Part shown: piece after piece, positions 8,486 to 16,417 of the stretch
Layout: every line of letters begins with the position of its first letter
Position numbering within the stretch: the stretch's first letter is position 1
NCBI RefSeq assembly: GCF_021398715.1
Contig: NZ_CP090347.1
Location: 124,001-188,000, forward strand
Source of the DNA: Microbacterium binotii
GTDB taxonomy: Bacteria; Actinomycetota; Actinomycetes; Actinomycetales; Microbacteriaceae
Direction of reading: 5' to 3'
DNA length: 64,000 nucleotides
Notes under the pieces: generated by a model
Told to the model about the DNA's origin: nothing
Database searches by the model: none
What the model saw: only the letters and a program-made list of their open reading frames with translations
Translations under genes and position numbers: made by a program

Positions 8486-8829
8486 GCGCCTTCCCTTCCG
8501 GAAGTGAGTGCGTGATCGACGGCCGAGGCCGTCTGTTCCCACTGCGTGCGGGCATCGGCGAGTGCTGTCATTCCCGCCGAAGTGAGCGCGAAGTACTTCC
8601 GAGGCGGCCCGCTCGGCGAGGGCTTCGAGGTCGTCGTCACCCAGCCCTCGCGCTCCATCCGGTTCAACACCGGGTAGACGAGACCCGTGCTCGCATCCAG
8701 GCCGAGCGCAGCGAGCCGTTCGACGAGCTCGTAGCCGTACGACTCGCGCGCATGGATGAGGTGCAGCGTGAGCATCGGAAGCACCGCCCTTGTGAACTGC
8801 GCATCCTGTCGAGCCTGTATCCGTGACAC
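8482..8829 (-). CDS. PadR-family transcriptional regulator
   Basis: A 115-residue winged-helix protein with the PadR core: MLTLHLIHARESYGYELVER, LDASTGLVYPVLNRMEREGW and PPRKYFALTSAG, followed by a short dimerisation helix. I chose the GTG at 8829 (VSRIQARQDAQF) because the alternative ATG at 8865 would put the repeated ACACG/TATT sequence at 8826-8858, a likely operator, inside the coding region. PadR proteins usually repress their own operon, here this gene plus the HAAS membrane protein. The divergent SDR gene might also be a target. Confidence 0.8.
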   Translation of the reverse strand: MSRIQARQDAQFTRAVLPMLTLHLIHARESYGYELVERLAALGLDASTGLVYPVLNRMEREGWVTTTSKPSPSGPPRKYFALTSAGMTALADARTQWEQTASAVDHALTSGREGA

Positions 8830-8858
8830 GCTAATAGTGAAACACGAATAGTACGTGT
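8826..8858. promoter_or_regulatory. Probable PadR operator / promoter
   Basis: Three ACACG half-sites occur here: 8826-8830, 8842-8846, and an inverted CGTGT at 8854-8858. Two of them sit in the repeated ACACGNTAATAGT / ACACGAATAGT arrangement, and the last two form an inverted repeat. The minus strand of the same stretch carries TACTAT and TATTAG, possible -10 elements. This AT-rich island in GC-rich DNA lies at the 5' end of the padR gene, which fits autoregulation. Confidence 0.5.
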
Positions 8859-8943
8859 TCGCCATCCCTGCTCATCGGAGGATCCGCGATCCCCCGATCA
8901 CCGCTCCCTTCACGGATGCGGTGACTCCGGCGACGCTCGAGGC

Positions 8944-9711
8944 ATGGACATCTCCGGAAACACCGTCTTCATCCCCGGCGCGACCAGCGGGATCGGTCTG
9001 GCGCTCGCGCTCCGCCTGCAGGAGGCCGGCAACACGATCGTCGTCGGCGGCCGGCGCCGCCGGCTCCTCGAGAAGATCGCCGCTGACCATCCCGGCATCG
9101 ACACGGTCGAGATCGACACGGCGGATGCGGCGTCCGTGCGCGCCGCCGCCGCATCCGTCGTCGAACGCCACCCCGCCCTGAACGTGCTCGTCACGATGGC
9201 GGGCGTCATGCACGTCGAGGACTGGACGACGCCCGACGGCTTCCTCGCCTCGGCTGAGCAGACCGTCGCCACCAACGTGCTCGGCCCCATCCGCCTCATC
9301 GCCGCCGTCATCGAGCAGTTGCGCGCGCAGCGGTCCTCGACGATCATCACCGTCTCTTCCGGCCTCGCCTTCGCACCGCTCGCCGCGACTCCCAGTTACA
9401 ACGCGTCGAAGGCGGCCATCCACATGCTCAGCGAGTCGCTACGCCTGCAACTGGCGGGAACGTCCGTCGCGGTGAAGGAGCTCGAGCCGCCCTCCGTGGC
9501 GACCGATCTGCTGCCGGGGCAGCGCGACAGTGCGTTCGCGATGCCGCTCGATGCGTTCGCCGACGAGGTCATGCAGCTGCTGCGCGACGAGCCCGATGCG
9601 CCGGAGATCCAGGTCGAGCGCGTCAAGTTCCTGCGGTACGGCGAGGCGCGCGGCGATTACGACCAGGTGGTCGCCACCCTCAACCAGTCCGACCCACACG
9701 GCAAGGGGTGA
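8944..9711 (+). CDS. Short-chain dehydrogenase/reductase (DltE-like)
   Basis: A 255-residue classical SDR. The cofactor turn is PGATSGIGLALALRL (residues ~10-24). The NNAG position reads VTMAGV, the catalytic Ser is in ITVSSGLAF, and the catalytic Tyr/Lys pair is YNASK. The LEPPSVATDLLPGQ stretch after the active site resembles the DltE group of uncharacterised SDRs. It should reduce a carbonyl or oxidise an alcohol with NAD(P); the substrate is unknown. It is divergent from padR and monocistronic. Confidence 0.85.
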   Translation: MDISGNTVFIPGATSGIGLALALRLQEAGNTIVVGGRRRRLLEKIAADHPGIDTVEIDTADAASVRAAAASVVERHPALNVLVTMAGVMHVEDWTTPDGFLASAEQTVATNVLGPIRLIAAVIEQLRAQRSSTIITVSSGLAFAPLAATPSYNASKAAIHMLSESLRLQLAGTSVAVKELEPPSVATDLLPGQRDSAFAMPLDAFADEVMQLLRDEPDAPEIQVERVKFLRYGEARGDYDQVVATLNQSDPHGKG

Positions 9712-9775
9712 TGTGGCGACACTCGGGCTGCAGCATTCCGCTGCGGCGAGCGGATGCGGCGGATGAGGGCCGACG

Positions 9776-9967
9776 CTACCCGCGCGACGAGGTCTCGTCG
9801 CGCACGAGCCCGATGATCCCGCGAAGGGTCAGCAGCACGCCGAGCACGAGCGAGAACCAGAGCCATCCCGTCGGTTCGATGATGAGGCCTGCGACGGAGA
9901 CGCCGAGGGCGAGCAGTCCGAACACGAGCATGAAGATCGCGACACCGCGAGAGATGGTCCCCAACAT
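9776..9967 (-). CDS. Very small two-helix membrane protein
   Basis: A 63-residue protein with two hydrophobic helices (GVAIFMLVFGLLALGVSVAG and WLWFSLVLGVLLTLRGIIGL). The ATG at 9967 follows TACGCT (9974-9979) by 6 nt, the leaderless pattern, which supports this start and the reality of the gene. No family is assigned. Confidence 0.55.
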   Translation of the reverse strand: MLGTISRGVAIFMLVFGLLALGVSVAGLIIEPTGWLWFSLVLGVLLTLRGIIGLVRDETSSRG

Positions 9968-10126
9968 GCGGTGAGCGTAGCGTGCCGCGGGTGCGTGTGG
10001 GGCGTTTCGTCTCGGTGGCCTCGGAACACGATCGCGCGGGTGTCCGGGTTCGTTCGGGATGCGGCAGCGACCGTTCCTCGGCGACCCGGCCGACCGTACG
10101 CTCGCGGCAGAGACCCGAGGAGCGCC

Positions 10127-10987
10127 GTGATCCGATTCGCAGACTTCATGCCCGTGCCCGCCCCCGAACGCACGAAGGTGAAGTTCAACATCCGCGCAGG
10201 CGTGGGCGGCGCGGCCGCATACGACCTGCTGATGGCCGACGATCCCGAGCCCTGGCTGTCCATGACGCGGTACCGCTCGCGACACCAGAACAACAATATG
10301 GGCCGAGCGGAATATGTCCTGGCGTTCGCGCAGTACTACCCCTACGGACCCGAGTACTTCGTGTTCGGCGGCCTCTTCCGGGTCGAGCCGACCGTCCCCG
10401 AGACGCTCGGCGACGACGGCTATCGGCTCACCCCGCTCGACCGGTACTCGGAGTACGTGAAGCGCCTCATCGTGAAGCTGAACGAGCCCATCGGCCGCAA
10501 CCTCTACCTCCGCTCCTACGACAACCTGCAGGACGGCCCCCTCGCCCCCGAGGTGTACGAGCTGGCCCGGGACGTGAAGCTCGGGGCCTTTCCCGGCTAC
10601 CAGAACGTACGGCTGCGTCACGGGGACCTGCAGCGCATCATCGCGAACGACGAACCGAGCTGGAAGGACGCCCTCTCCAGCGTCAAGGGCGTGTACGTCA
10701 TCACCGACCTCAGCGACGGGCGCCTCTATGTCGGCTCGGCGTCGGGTGAGGCGAACGGCCTCTGGCAGCGGTGGGCGGGCTACGCGAACGTCGCCGATCT
10801 GACCGGCGGCAACCGCGAGCTCGAGCTGATCAAGCTCACACGCGGCGACGGTCACATCGTCGAGCACTTCCAGTACTCGATCCTGGAGATCTTCGACCCC
10901 AAGACCCGCGCGGAGACCATCGTGCAGCGCGAGTCGTTCTGGAAGCTCGCCCTCGACAGCCGCGCTCACGGGCTCAACGCCAACTGA
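10127..10987 (+). CDS. GIY-YIG nuclease-domain protein
   Basis: A 286-residue protein. The C-terminal third carries a GIY-YIG fold: GVYVITD at 188-194, RLYVGSASG at 199-207, and the catalytic-type Arg in LWQRWAGYAN at ~215. The first ~180 residues (FADFMPVPAPERTKVKF, then YRSRHQNNNMGRAEYVLAF) form a separate domain I do not recognise; it may bind DNA or a partner. GIY-YIG proteins cut DNA, but many stand-alone members with extra N-terminal domains are uncharacterised. The GTG start at 10127 is supported by CGAGGAG a few bases upstream. Confidence 0.75.
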   Translation: MIRFADFMPVPAPERTKVKFNIRAGVGGAAAYDLLMADDPEPWLSMTRYRSRHQNNNMGRAEYVLAFAQYYPYGPEYFVFGGLFRVEPTVPETLGDDGYRLTPLDRYSEYVKRLIVKLNEPIGRNLYLRSYDNLQDGPLAPEVYELARDVKLGAFPGYQNVRLRHGDLQRIIANDEPSWKDALSSVKGVYVITDLSDGRLYVGSASGEANGLWQRWAGYANVADLTGGNRELELIKLTRGDGHIVEHFQYSILEIFDPKTRAETIVQRESFWKLALDSRAHGLNAN

Positions 10988-11110
10988 CCGGGCACCCGCG
11001 CCGTCGCGACCGATGTCCGGATTCGTCCGGGAGTGGCCTCCCCGGCCGGGCCCGTCCCTCCACGGCACCTAGCGTCGAGGCGTCATGACGCACGGCGAGA
11101 GGACACGAGC

Positions 11111-12295
11111 ATGCCGGACGGGAACGTCGACTGGGACTTCTGGGCGCAGATCGCGACGGTGATCGCGGCGTTCGCCGTGCCGATCGCCGTGCTCGCCCTC
11201 GTTCTCGAGATGCGCCGGACGGCGGCCGCCCAGGCCGCTCGTGTGGTGGCGTGGACCGTGGTGCCGCACGACCGCATCCGCTCCGCCGGGGTGCGCGGGA
11301 TCGTCATCGTGAACGAGTCCGAGCAGGTCGCCCGTGACGTGCGCATCGACGTGCACGCGGAGGGAACGGATGCGGTGACCGCCGTCTATCCGATCGTCCC
11401 GCCCGGGGCGCACTTCCTCACCCTCCAGGAACGCCAGGCAGCCGATGCCGAGGGGGAGGCGCCGTGGGTCGGCGAGGGCAACGACTACGTGCTGCTGCCC
11501 GTGAATCAGAAGGACGGCGCGCTCACCATCAGCCTTCGTCACGCGCAGACGTCTCCCGGCGACGAGATGCGCCAGTACGAACTCCTGCCGTGGACGAAGG
11601 CGGGCACGCAGTCGGACTCGAGCTTCGCCGCGGAGGTCTTCGAGTACTCCCTCGGGAACACCCGCTGGCGCCGTCGGTCCGACCTCAGCATCCGTCGCCG
11701 CCGTCCGGCGCGGGCGCGGGGGTGGCAACTGTGGCGTCCGCGCCCCGCGGGACAGCCGGAAGTGGGCGAGCGCCGGTTCCCGGAGGTGTCGCTCAACAGC
11801 GAGCAGGCCAGGCTCGTGATCGCCGACACGGAGGACACGTACCAGCAGTCGCGAACGCTGATGGATGCGGTGGGCCAGCGACTCGCCGGCGGCATCGACC
11901 CGGCCGAGTCCAAGCCGGTGACCGACCGGCGACTGCTCGAGGCCGGCATCGTCGAGATGCGTCGGACGCGCGAGTCGACGCGGCAGGGAGAGGTCGGTCG
12001 CGGCGCCCTGGCGTTCGAGTTCTCCTACGCACCCGCGGGAGGGGAGGCGGTGGCCGCCTACTCGTTCGGCGCGTCGCAGTACGGCGATGTGCCGGCCTGG
12101 TTCGGGCGCAAGACGCCCAAGGGGGCCGAGTCCGTGTCGTTCAAGAAGCGCGGGTGGCATCCGAAGCGCCGCAAGGCGTCCGACTGGCCCGCCGACGGCG
12201 CGGAGCTCGCTGCGGCCATCGTCGATGCGATCGTGGAGGACCTGCGCGAGCACGTCCCCTCGATGGATGCGGCCGCAACCGCTGACTTTCGCTGA
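11111..12295 (+). CDS. Membrane-anchored protein, unknown function
   Basis: A 394-residue protein. One N-terminal membrane helix (IATVIAAFAVPIAVLALVLEM, ~residues 13-33) is followed by a beta-rich region (VVAWTVVPHDRIRS, then GIVIVNESEQVARDVRIDV) that resembles an extracellular or cytosolic beta-sandwich. Then comes an Arg-rich linker and a C-terminal alpha/beta part (SFKKRGWHPKRRKASDWP). No family is recognised. The start is ATG 11111; an in-frame ATG at 11033 lacks support. The following gene overlaps it by one base (TGATG), so the two are co-translated. Confidence 0.65.
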   Translation: MPDGNVDWDFWAQIATVIAAFAVPIAVLALVLEMRRTAAAQAARVVAWTVVPHDRIRSAGVRGIVIVNESEQVARDVRIDVHAEGTDAVTAVYPIVPPGAHFLTLQERQAADAEGEAPWVGEGNDYVLLPVNQKDGALTISLRHAQTSPGDEMRQYELLPWTKAGTQSDSSFAAEVFEYSLGNTRWRRRSDLSIRRRRPARARGWQLWRPRPAGQPEVGERRFPEVSLNSEQARLVIADTEDTYQQSRTLMDAVGQRLAGGIDPAESKPVTDRRLLEAGIVEMRRTRESTRQGEVGRGALAFEFSYAPAGGEAVAAYSFGASQYGDVPAWFGRKTPKGAESVSFKKRGWHPKRRKASDWPADGAELAAAIVDAIVEDLREHVPSMDAAATADFR

Positions 12296-13011
12296 TGGAC
12301 TCGCTGTACCGACCGCATCCGTCCTGGCTGCCGGCGACGTACCTACTGTTGGCGACGATCGGGCTCATCGCCCTCCCGCTCGCCGTCATGGGGAGGGTGG
12401 ACGAGTCGACCGTCGTGCTCGTCGGCCTCGTCTACGTCCCGCTCGGCTGGGTGGCGATCACCCTCGCTGCGGCCGTGCGGATCCGTCCGCGGGTGCGGTT
12501 CGACGCCGCGCGATGGGTGGGCCTGCTGGCGCTGCCCGCCTGGGGCTGGTCGTGGCTGTGGACGAGGTTCATGCGCCTCGTGGCCACGCACTTCCTGCGA
12601 ACGGTCATCATCACGTCGATCGTCGTGTGCGTCGGGGTCGTCGCCGGGCTGCTCGCGGCGGGCGTCAGCGGATGGATCGTGCTCGTGGTCGGCGTCCTCG
12701 CGCTCGGGGTGCAGATCGGCGGCGTGCGCTGGGCCAACGGGTACGCGTCGGGCTACACCGGGGGCGTCAGCGTGTTCGCGCTCGCGGCGGCCGGCATGTT
12801 CGTCGTCGGATGCCTCGGGTGGGTGTTCGCGCTGGCCGCCGGTGTGTTCTTCCTCGCCCTTCCGGCGCTGCTCGCGTGGTTCGTCCTCGGTGTGCTGGGC
12901 GCGCCGGTGTGGCTCGTGATCACGGCCGTCGCGATGGCGCTCGCGAGCTTCGTGGTGCCCTTGATGCTCGAGCTGCGCTCCACCTCCCGCGTGCGTCAGC
13001 TTCCCCGGTAG
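12295..13011 (+). CDS. Multi-pass membrane protein, unknown function
   Basis: A 238-residue protein with about eight hydrophobic segments and short loops; LWTRFMRLVATHFLR marks the one clearly basic cytoplasmic loop. The ATG at 12295 overlaps the previous stop codon (TGATG), so it is probably a functional partner of the upstream anchored protein. Its last 16 bases overlap the 3' end of uraH on the other strand. No family is recognised. Confidence 0.65.
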   Translation: MDSLYRPHPSWLPATYLLLATIGLIALPLAVMGRVDESTVVLVGLVYVPLGWVAITLAAAVRIRPRVRFDAARWVGLLALPAWGWSWLWTRFMRLVATHFLRTVIITSIVVCVGVVAGLLAAGVSGWIVLVVGVLALGVQIGGVRWANGYASGYTGGVSVFALAAAGMFVVGCLGWVFALAAGVFFLALPALLAWFVLGVLGAPVWLVITAVAMALASFVVPLMLELRSTSRVRQLPR

Positions 13012-13328
13012 GTGGAGTACGCGAACGGGCTCAGCAGCAGCGGCACGTGGTAGTGCGGCCGGTCGGCGATCGTGAAGGTCACCGTCGCGAGAGGGTAGAA
13101 GGTCTCGACGCCGCGGTCGGCGAAGTACGCGCCGGTCGCGAACGTCAGTGCGTACATTCCCGCCTCGAGAAGGTCCGGGCCGATCGCGAGACGGCCGTCC
13201 GCATCCGTGAATCCCTCGGCGACGCTCTCGATCGCACCGCCCTCATGATGCCGGTGCAGGGTGACCGCGACGTTCGGCGCCGGCGTTCCGGCGGTCGCGT
13301 CGAGGATGTGGGTGGTCAGGTGGCTCAT
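12996..13328 (-). CDS. uraH: 5-hydroxyisourate hydrolase
   Basis: A 110-residue transthyretin-related protein that converts 5-hydroxyisourate, the product of uricase, to OHCU. It has the diagnostic N-terminal LTTHILDATAGTPA (catalytic His-7) and the C-terminal tetrapeptide YRGS. The RPHYHVPLLLSPFAYSTY segment contains further active-site residues. Its ATG overlaps the uraD stop codon (ATGA at 13325-13328), so it is coupled to uraD. No uricase gene lies beside the pair, unlike the common uricase-uraD-uraH arrangement. Confidence 0.95.
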   Translation of the reverse strand: MSHLTTHILDATAGTPAPNVAVTLHRHHEGGAIESVAEGFTDADGRLAIGPDLLEAGMYALTFATGAYFADRGVETFYPLATVTFTIADRPHYHVPLLLSPFAYSTYRGS

Positions 13329-13849
13329 TCCGCCTCCTCCGGTTCGGCCTCGTCGGCGACGATCGTCGCGTCCAGGCGCAGCAGCGCGATCTCGGCCAGC
13401 TGCGCGGTCGCCTCACGGGCTTCGGTGTCGTCGTCGTTGCCGAGTCTGCGGTGCAGCTCGGCGAGCATCTCCTGGGGGCTGCGACCCGCGGCGCGGATGA
13501 GGAAGACGCGGCCGAAGCGCTCCTCGTACGCGCGGTTGCCCGCGGAGATCGCGGCGGCCACATCGTCCGCCGCGGTCGACATCGCGGCCTGTTCCTTCCG
13601 GGACGCATCGGCCTCGGCGCCCGAGCCCGTCGGCTTCTCCCCGATCCGCGGATGATGTGCGAGCGCCGCATCCAGATCGGCCCGCGACCACACGCCGGCG
13701 AGGTCGCCGGCGTAGGAGCGGAGGGCGTCGATCGAGGCGAAGGGGCGCGCGGCGACGATCGCGTCGACCCAGCCCGGCACCGCCGCCCACACCGACACGA
13801 CCAGCGACGCCTCGGCGGCGTCGAGGGCGTTGAACTCGTCCAGTTGCAT
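13325..13849 (-). CDS. uraD: OHCU decarboxylase
   Basis: A 174-residue enzyme that decarboxylates 2-oxo-4-hydroxy-4-carboxy-5-ureidoimidazoline to S-allantoin. The active-site signature AHHPRIGEKP (His ~66) and RVFLIRAAGRSPQEML are conserved. It is first gene of a two-gene operon with uraH. TAGGGT ends 7 nt before the ATG at 13849, so it is likely leaderless. The 112-bp space to the divergent allantoinase gene holds the control region for both. A glutamate-rich C-terminus (EAEPEEAE) is unremarkable. Confidence 0.93.
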   Translation of the reverse strand: MQLDEFNALDAAEASLVVSVWAAVPGWVDAIVAARPFASIDALRSYAGDLAGVWSRADLDAALAHHPRIGEKPTGSGAEADASRKEQAAMSTAADDVAAAISAGNRAYEERFGRVFLIRAAGRSPQEMLAELHRRLGNDDDTEAREATAQLAEIALLRLDATIVADEAEPEEAE

Positions 13850-13910
13850 GCGCGCCACCCTACCCAGCCCGCATTGCCGTCGCGTGACCCGGCGGGCGCG
13901 TGCGCGCGGA

Positions 13911-13954
13911 ATGTTGGTAACAGTTACATTTGCGAAATGTGGAGCACTTAGCGT
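13911..13954 (+). promoter_or_regulatory. Divergent uraD/allB control region with three dyads
   Basis: From left to right there are three signals. GTAACAGTTAC (13917-13927) is a perfect inverted repeat inside ATGTTGGTAACAGTTACAT. ACATTTGCGAAATGT (13926-13940) is a second perfect dyad, 6-bp arms with a 3-bp spacer. GCGAAA at 13932 is followed by 10 nt and TTAGCGT (13948-13954). TAGCGT is a TANNNT -10 hexamer ending 7 nt before the allB ATG, so allB is probably leaderless. The GAAA-N10-TTAGCGT arrangement recurs at three other promoters of this island. Confidence 0.65.
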
Positions 13955-13961
13955 TGTCGGC

Positions 13962-15308
13962 ATGACGACCCCCGCACCCGCCGTCATCGCGGCGCGACGT
14001 GTGTTCCTCGACGGGGCCTTCCGCCCCGCCACCGTGACCGTGACCGATGGGCGCATCAGCGCGATCGGCGATTTCGATCCGGATGCGGAACGCGCTCTGC
14101 CGGACGACCTCGTGCTGCTGCCGGGTCTCGTCGACTCGCACGTGCATCTGAACGATCCGGGTCGGGCGAGCTGGGAGGGCTTCGACACGGGGACGGCGGC
14201 GGCGGCCGCGGGCGGTGTCACGACCGTGCTCGACATGCCGCTCAACAGCATTCCGGTCACCACGACCCCCGCGGCCCTGGCGGAGAAGCGGGCCGCTGCG
14301 AGCGGACGCATCGCCGTCGATGTGGGCTACTGGGGCGGCGCCGTACCGGAGAACATCGGCCGCCTACGGGAGCTCGCCGAGGCGGGCGTCGTCGGCTTCA
14401 AGTGCTTCCTCTCGCCGTCGGGCATCGACGAGTTCGGACACCTCAGCGCGGAGCAGCTCGATGAGGTGCTCACCGAGCTCGCCGCCTTCGACGGACTGCT
14501 CATCGTCCACGCCGAGCACCCCGCGCACCTGCACGCCGACGGCGCGCTCGGTGTGCACTACGCGGACTTCCTCGCCTCCCGCCCGCCCGCCAGCGAGCGG
14601 GCAGCGATCCAGCTCGTGATCGAGACCGCGCGGCGCACGGGTGCGCGCGTGCACATCGTGCACGTCTCCGACGGCACGGCGCTCGACGACGTCAGGGCGG
14701 CCAAGGCCGAGGGCGTGCGGATCACCGTCGAGACGTGCCCGCACTATCTGACCCTGGATGCGGCGGCCGTTCCCGACGGCGCCGCATCCTTCAAGTGCTG
14801 CCCGCCGATCCGCGACCTCGCCAATCAGGACCTGCTCTGGCAGGGCGTCCTCGACGGCACGATCGACGCGATCGTCAGCGACCACTCGCCCGCGACCCCG
14901 GAGCTCAAGGGCGAGCCGGACTTCGGCCTTGCGTGGGGCGGGATCTCGGGCCTGCAGACGGGGCTGTCGAGCGTGCACACCAGAGCGCTCGAGCGCGGCA
15001 TCCCGCTCGAGGCGTTCCTGCCGCTCATGACGACGGGGCCGGCGCGTGTCGGCGGACTCGGCTCCCGCGGCACGATCGCCGTCGGCGAACCCGCCCACCT
15101 GACCGTCTTCGCGCCCGATGAGACGTTCACGGTGGATGCCGCTGCCCTCGAGTACCGCAATCCGCTCTCGCCGTGGCACGGAGCGAGCCTCACGGGCGTC
15201 GTCGCCGAGACGTGGCTGCACGGCGAGCCGGTGTACCGTCGCGGCGAGGGTCTGCTCGCGCGCACCGGACGCGAGCTGATCGCGGCAATCGACGAGGAGC
15301 GCCAGTGA
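13962..15308 (+). CDS. allB: Allantoinase
   Basis: A 448-residue cyclic amidohydrolase that opens allantoin to allantoate. The binuclear metal site is visible: H60 and H62 in DSHVHLNDPGR, the carboxylated K147 in GFKCFLSPSG, HAEHP, HIVHVSD and the catalytic Asp in SDHSPATPELK. The length is typical for AllB. It is the first gene of a tightly coupled run with acetamidase/formamidase, amidase, pucG and an M20 hydrolase; the next gene starts within its stop codon (GTGA). The start follows a -10 hexamer by 7 nt. Confidence 0.95.
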   Translation: MTTPAPAVIAARRVFLDGAFRPATVTVTDGRISAIGDFDPDAERALPDDLVLLPGLVDSHVHLNDPGRASWEGFDTGTAAAAAGGVTTVLDMPLNSIPVTTTPAALAEKRAAASGRIAVDVGYWGGAVPENIGRLRELAEAGVVGFKCFLSPSGIDEFGHLSAEQLDEVLTELAAFDGLLIVHAEHPAHLHADGALGVHYADFLASRPPASERAAIQLVIETARRTGARVHIVHVSDGTALDDVRAAKAEGVRITVETCPHYLTLDAAAVPDGAASFKCCPPIRDLANQDLLWQGVLDGTIDAIVSDHSPATPELKGEPDFGLAWGGISGLQTGLSSVHTRALERGIPLEAFLPLMTTGPARVGGLGSRGTIAVGEPAHLTVFAPDETFTVDAAALEYRNPLSPWHGASLTGVVAETWLHGEPVYRRGEGLLARTGRELIAAIDEERQ

Positions 15309-16417
15309 GCACACCCATCCTGCAGCCGGGCGTCGGCGACGTCACGGGCGAGCACTACCTTCCCGCCGCCGTCGAGAACGTGTTCTGGGGCCGGCTGCCC
15401 TGCGCGACCGACGCTCCGGTGCTGCGGATCGAACCCGGCGCCACCGTCACGGTCGACACCGTGAGCCACGAGGGGATCCTCGAGGATCAGGGCAAGGATC
15501 CCCGCGCCTTCTTCGGCGCGCACGGCGTCGCCGCCGAGCAGGTGCTCGAGGATGCGGTGGCGATCGCCGCATCCCTCTCGCGCGACGTGATGGCCGACGG
15601 CCCGCACGTCGTGACCGGGCCCATCCATGTCGCCGGCGCCGAACCGGGCGACCTGCTGCAGATCACGGTCGTGCGGCTCGAGCCGCGGGTGCCCTACGGC
15701 GTGATCAGCAACCGTCACGGCAAGGGCGCGCTCGTGGGCGAGCTGCCTCGCGGCGAGCGCAACGTGAGCGTGTTCACCCCCGTCGTCGAGCAGGACGGCG
15801 CTCTCGTGGGCACGTTGCCGCTCGTCGAGGGGGGACCGGTGGCGGTGACCTTCCCGCTCGCGCCGTTCCTGGGCACGATGGGTGTGGCCGTCGCAGGCGA
15901 GGACCGCCCGCACTCCGTGCCGCCCGGAGCGCACGGCGGCAACATCGACATCAAGCTGCTGACCGAGGGTGCCGTGCTGTACCTGCCGGTCCAGGTCGCG
16001 GGCGCGCTCGCGTACGTCGGCGATCCGCACTTCGCGCAGGGCGACGGCGAGGTCGCGCTCACCGCGCTTGAGGCGTCACTGCGGGCCACGCTGCGGTTCG
16101 ACGTCGTGCCGCGCGCGGTCGCGCTGGCGGAGTTCGGCGAGCTCCTCGGACCGCTCGTGCGCACCGACGAGTACCTCGTTCCGACGGGGCTGGACCCCGA
16201 CCTCGGCGAGGCGATGCGTCGCTGCGTACGCGCGGCCCTCACCCTGCTCCAGGCGCGGTACGGCATGGCCGAGCACCTCGCCTACGCGTACCTCTCCGCC
16301 GCGACCGACTTCGACATCTCGCAGGTGGTGGACATCGTGTGCGGTGTGCACGCCCGCATCCGGGAGGCGGACTTCGCGAATGCACCTTCCATGACGGATG
16401 CGGAGGGCCGGGCATGA
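15305..16417 (+). CDS. Acetamidase/formamidase family protein
   Basis: A 370-residue member of the FmdA_AmdA family, Zn-dependent hydrolases of small amides. Visible blocks are VTVDTVSHEGI, GPIHVAGAEPGDLLQI, PPGAHGGNIDIKLLTEG and VGDPHFAQGDGEVALTALE; the last two are family hallmarks. The GTG start overlaps the allB stop, and its own stop overlaps the next start (ATGA), so it is tightly tied to allantoin breakdown. The amide it cleaves here is not known. Inferred candidates are oxamate, or another small amide released from ureidoglycine, oxalurate or ureidoglycolate. Confidence 0.88.
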   Translation: MSTPILQPGVGDVTGEHYLPAAVENVFWGRLPCATDAPVLRIEPGATVTVDTVSHEGILEDQGKDPRAFFGAHGVAAEQVLEDAVAIAASLSRDVMADGPHVVTGPIHVAGAEPGDLLQITVVRLEPRVPYGVISNRHGKGALVGELPRGERNVSVFTPVVEQDGALVGTLPLVEGGPVAVTFPLAPFLGTMGVAVAGEDRPHSVPPGAHGGNIDIKLLTEGAVLYLPVQVAGALAYVGDPHFAQGDGEVALTALEASLRATLRFDVVPRAVALAEFGELLGPLVRTDEYLVPTGLDPDLGEAMRRCVRAALTLLQARYGMAEHLAYAYLSAATDFDISQVVDIVCGVHARIREADFANAPSMTDAEGRA

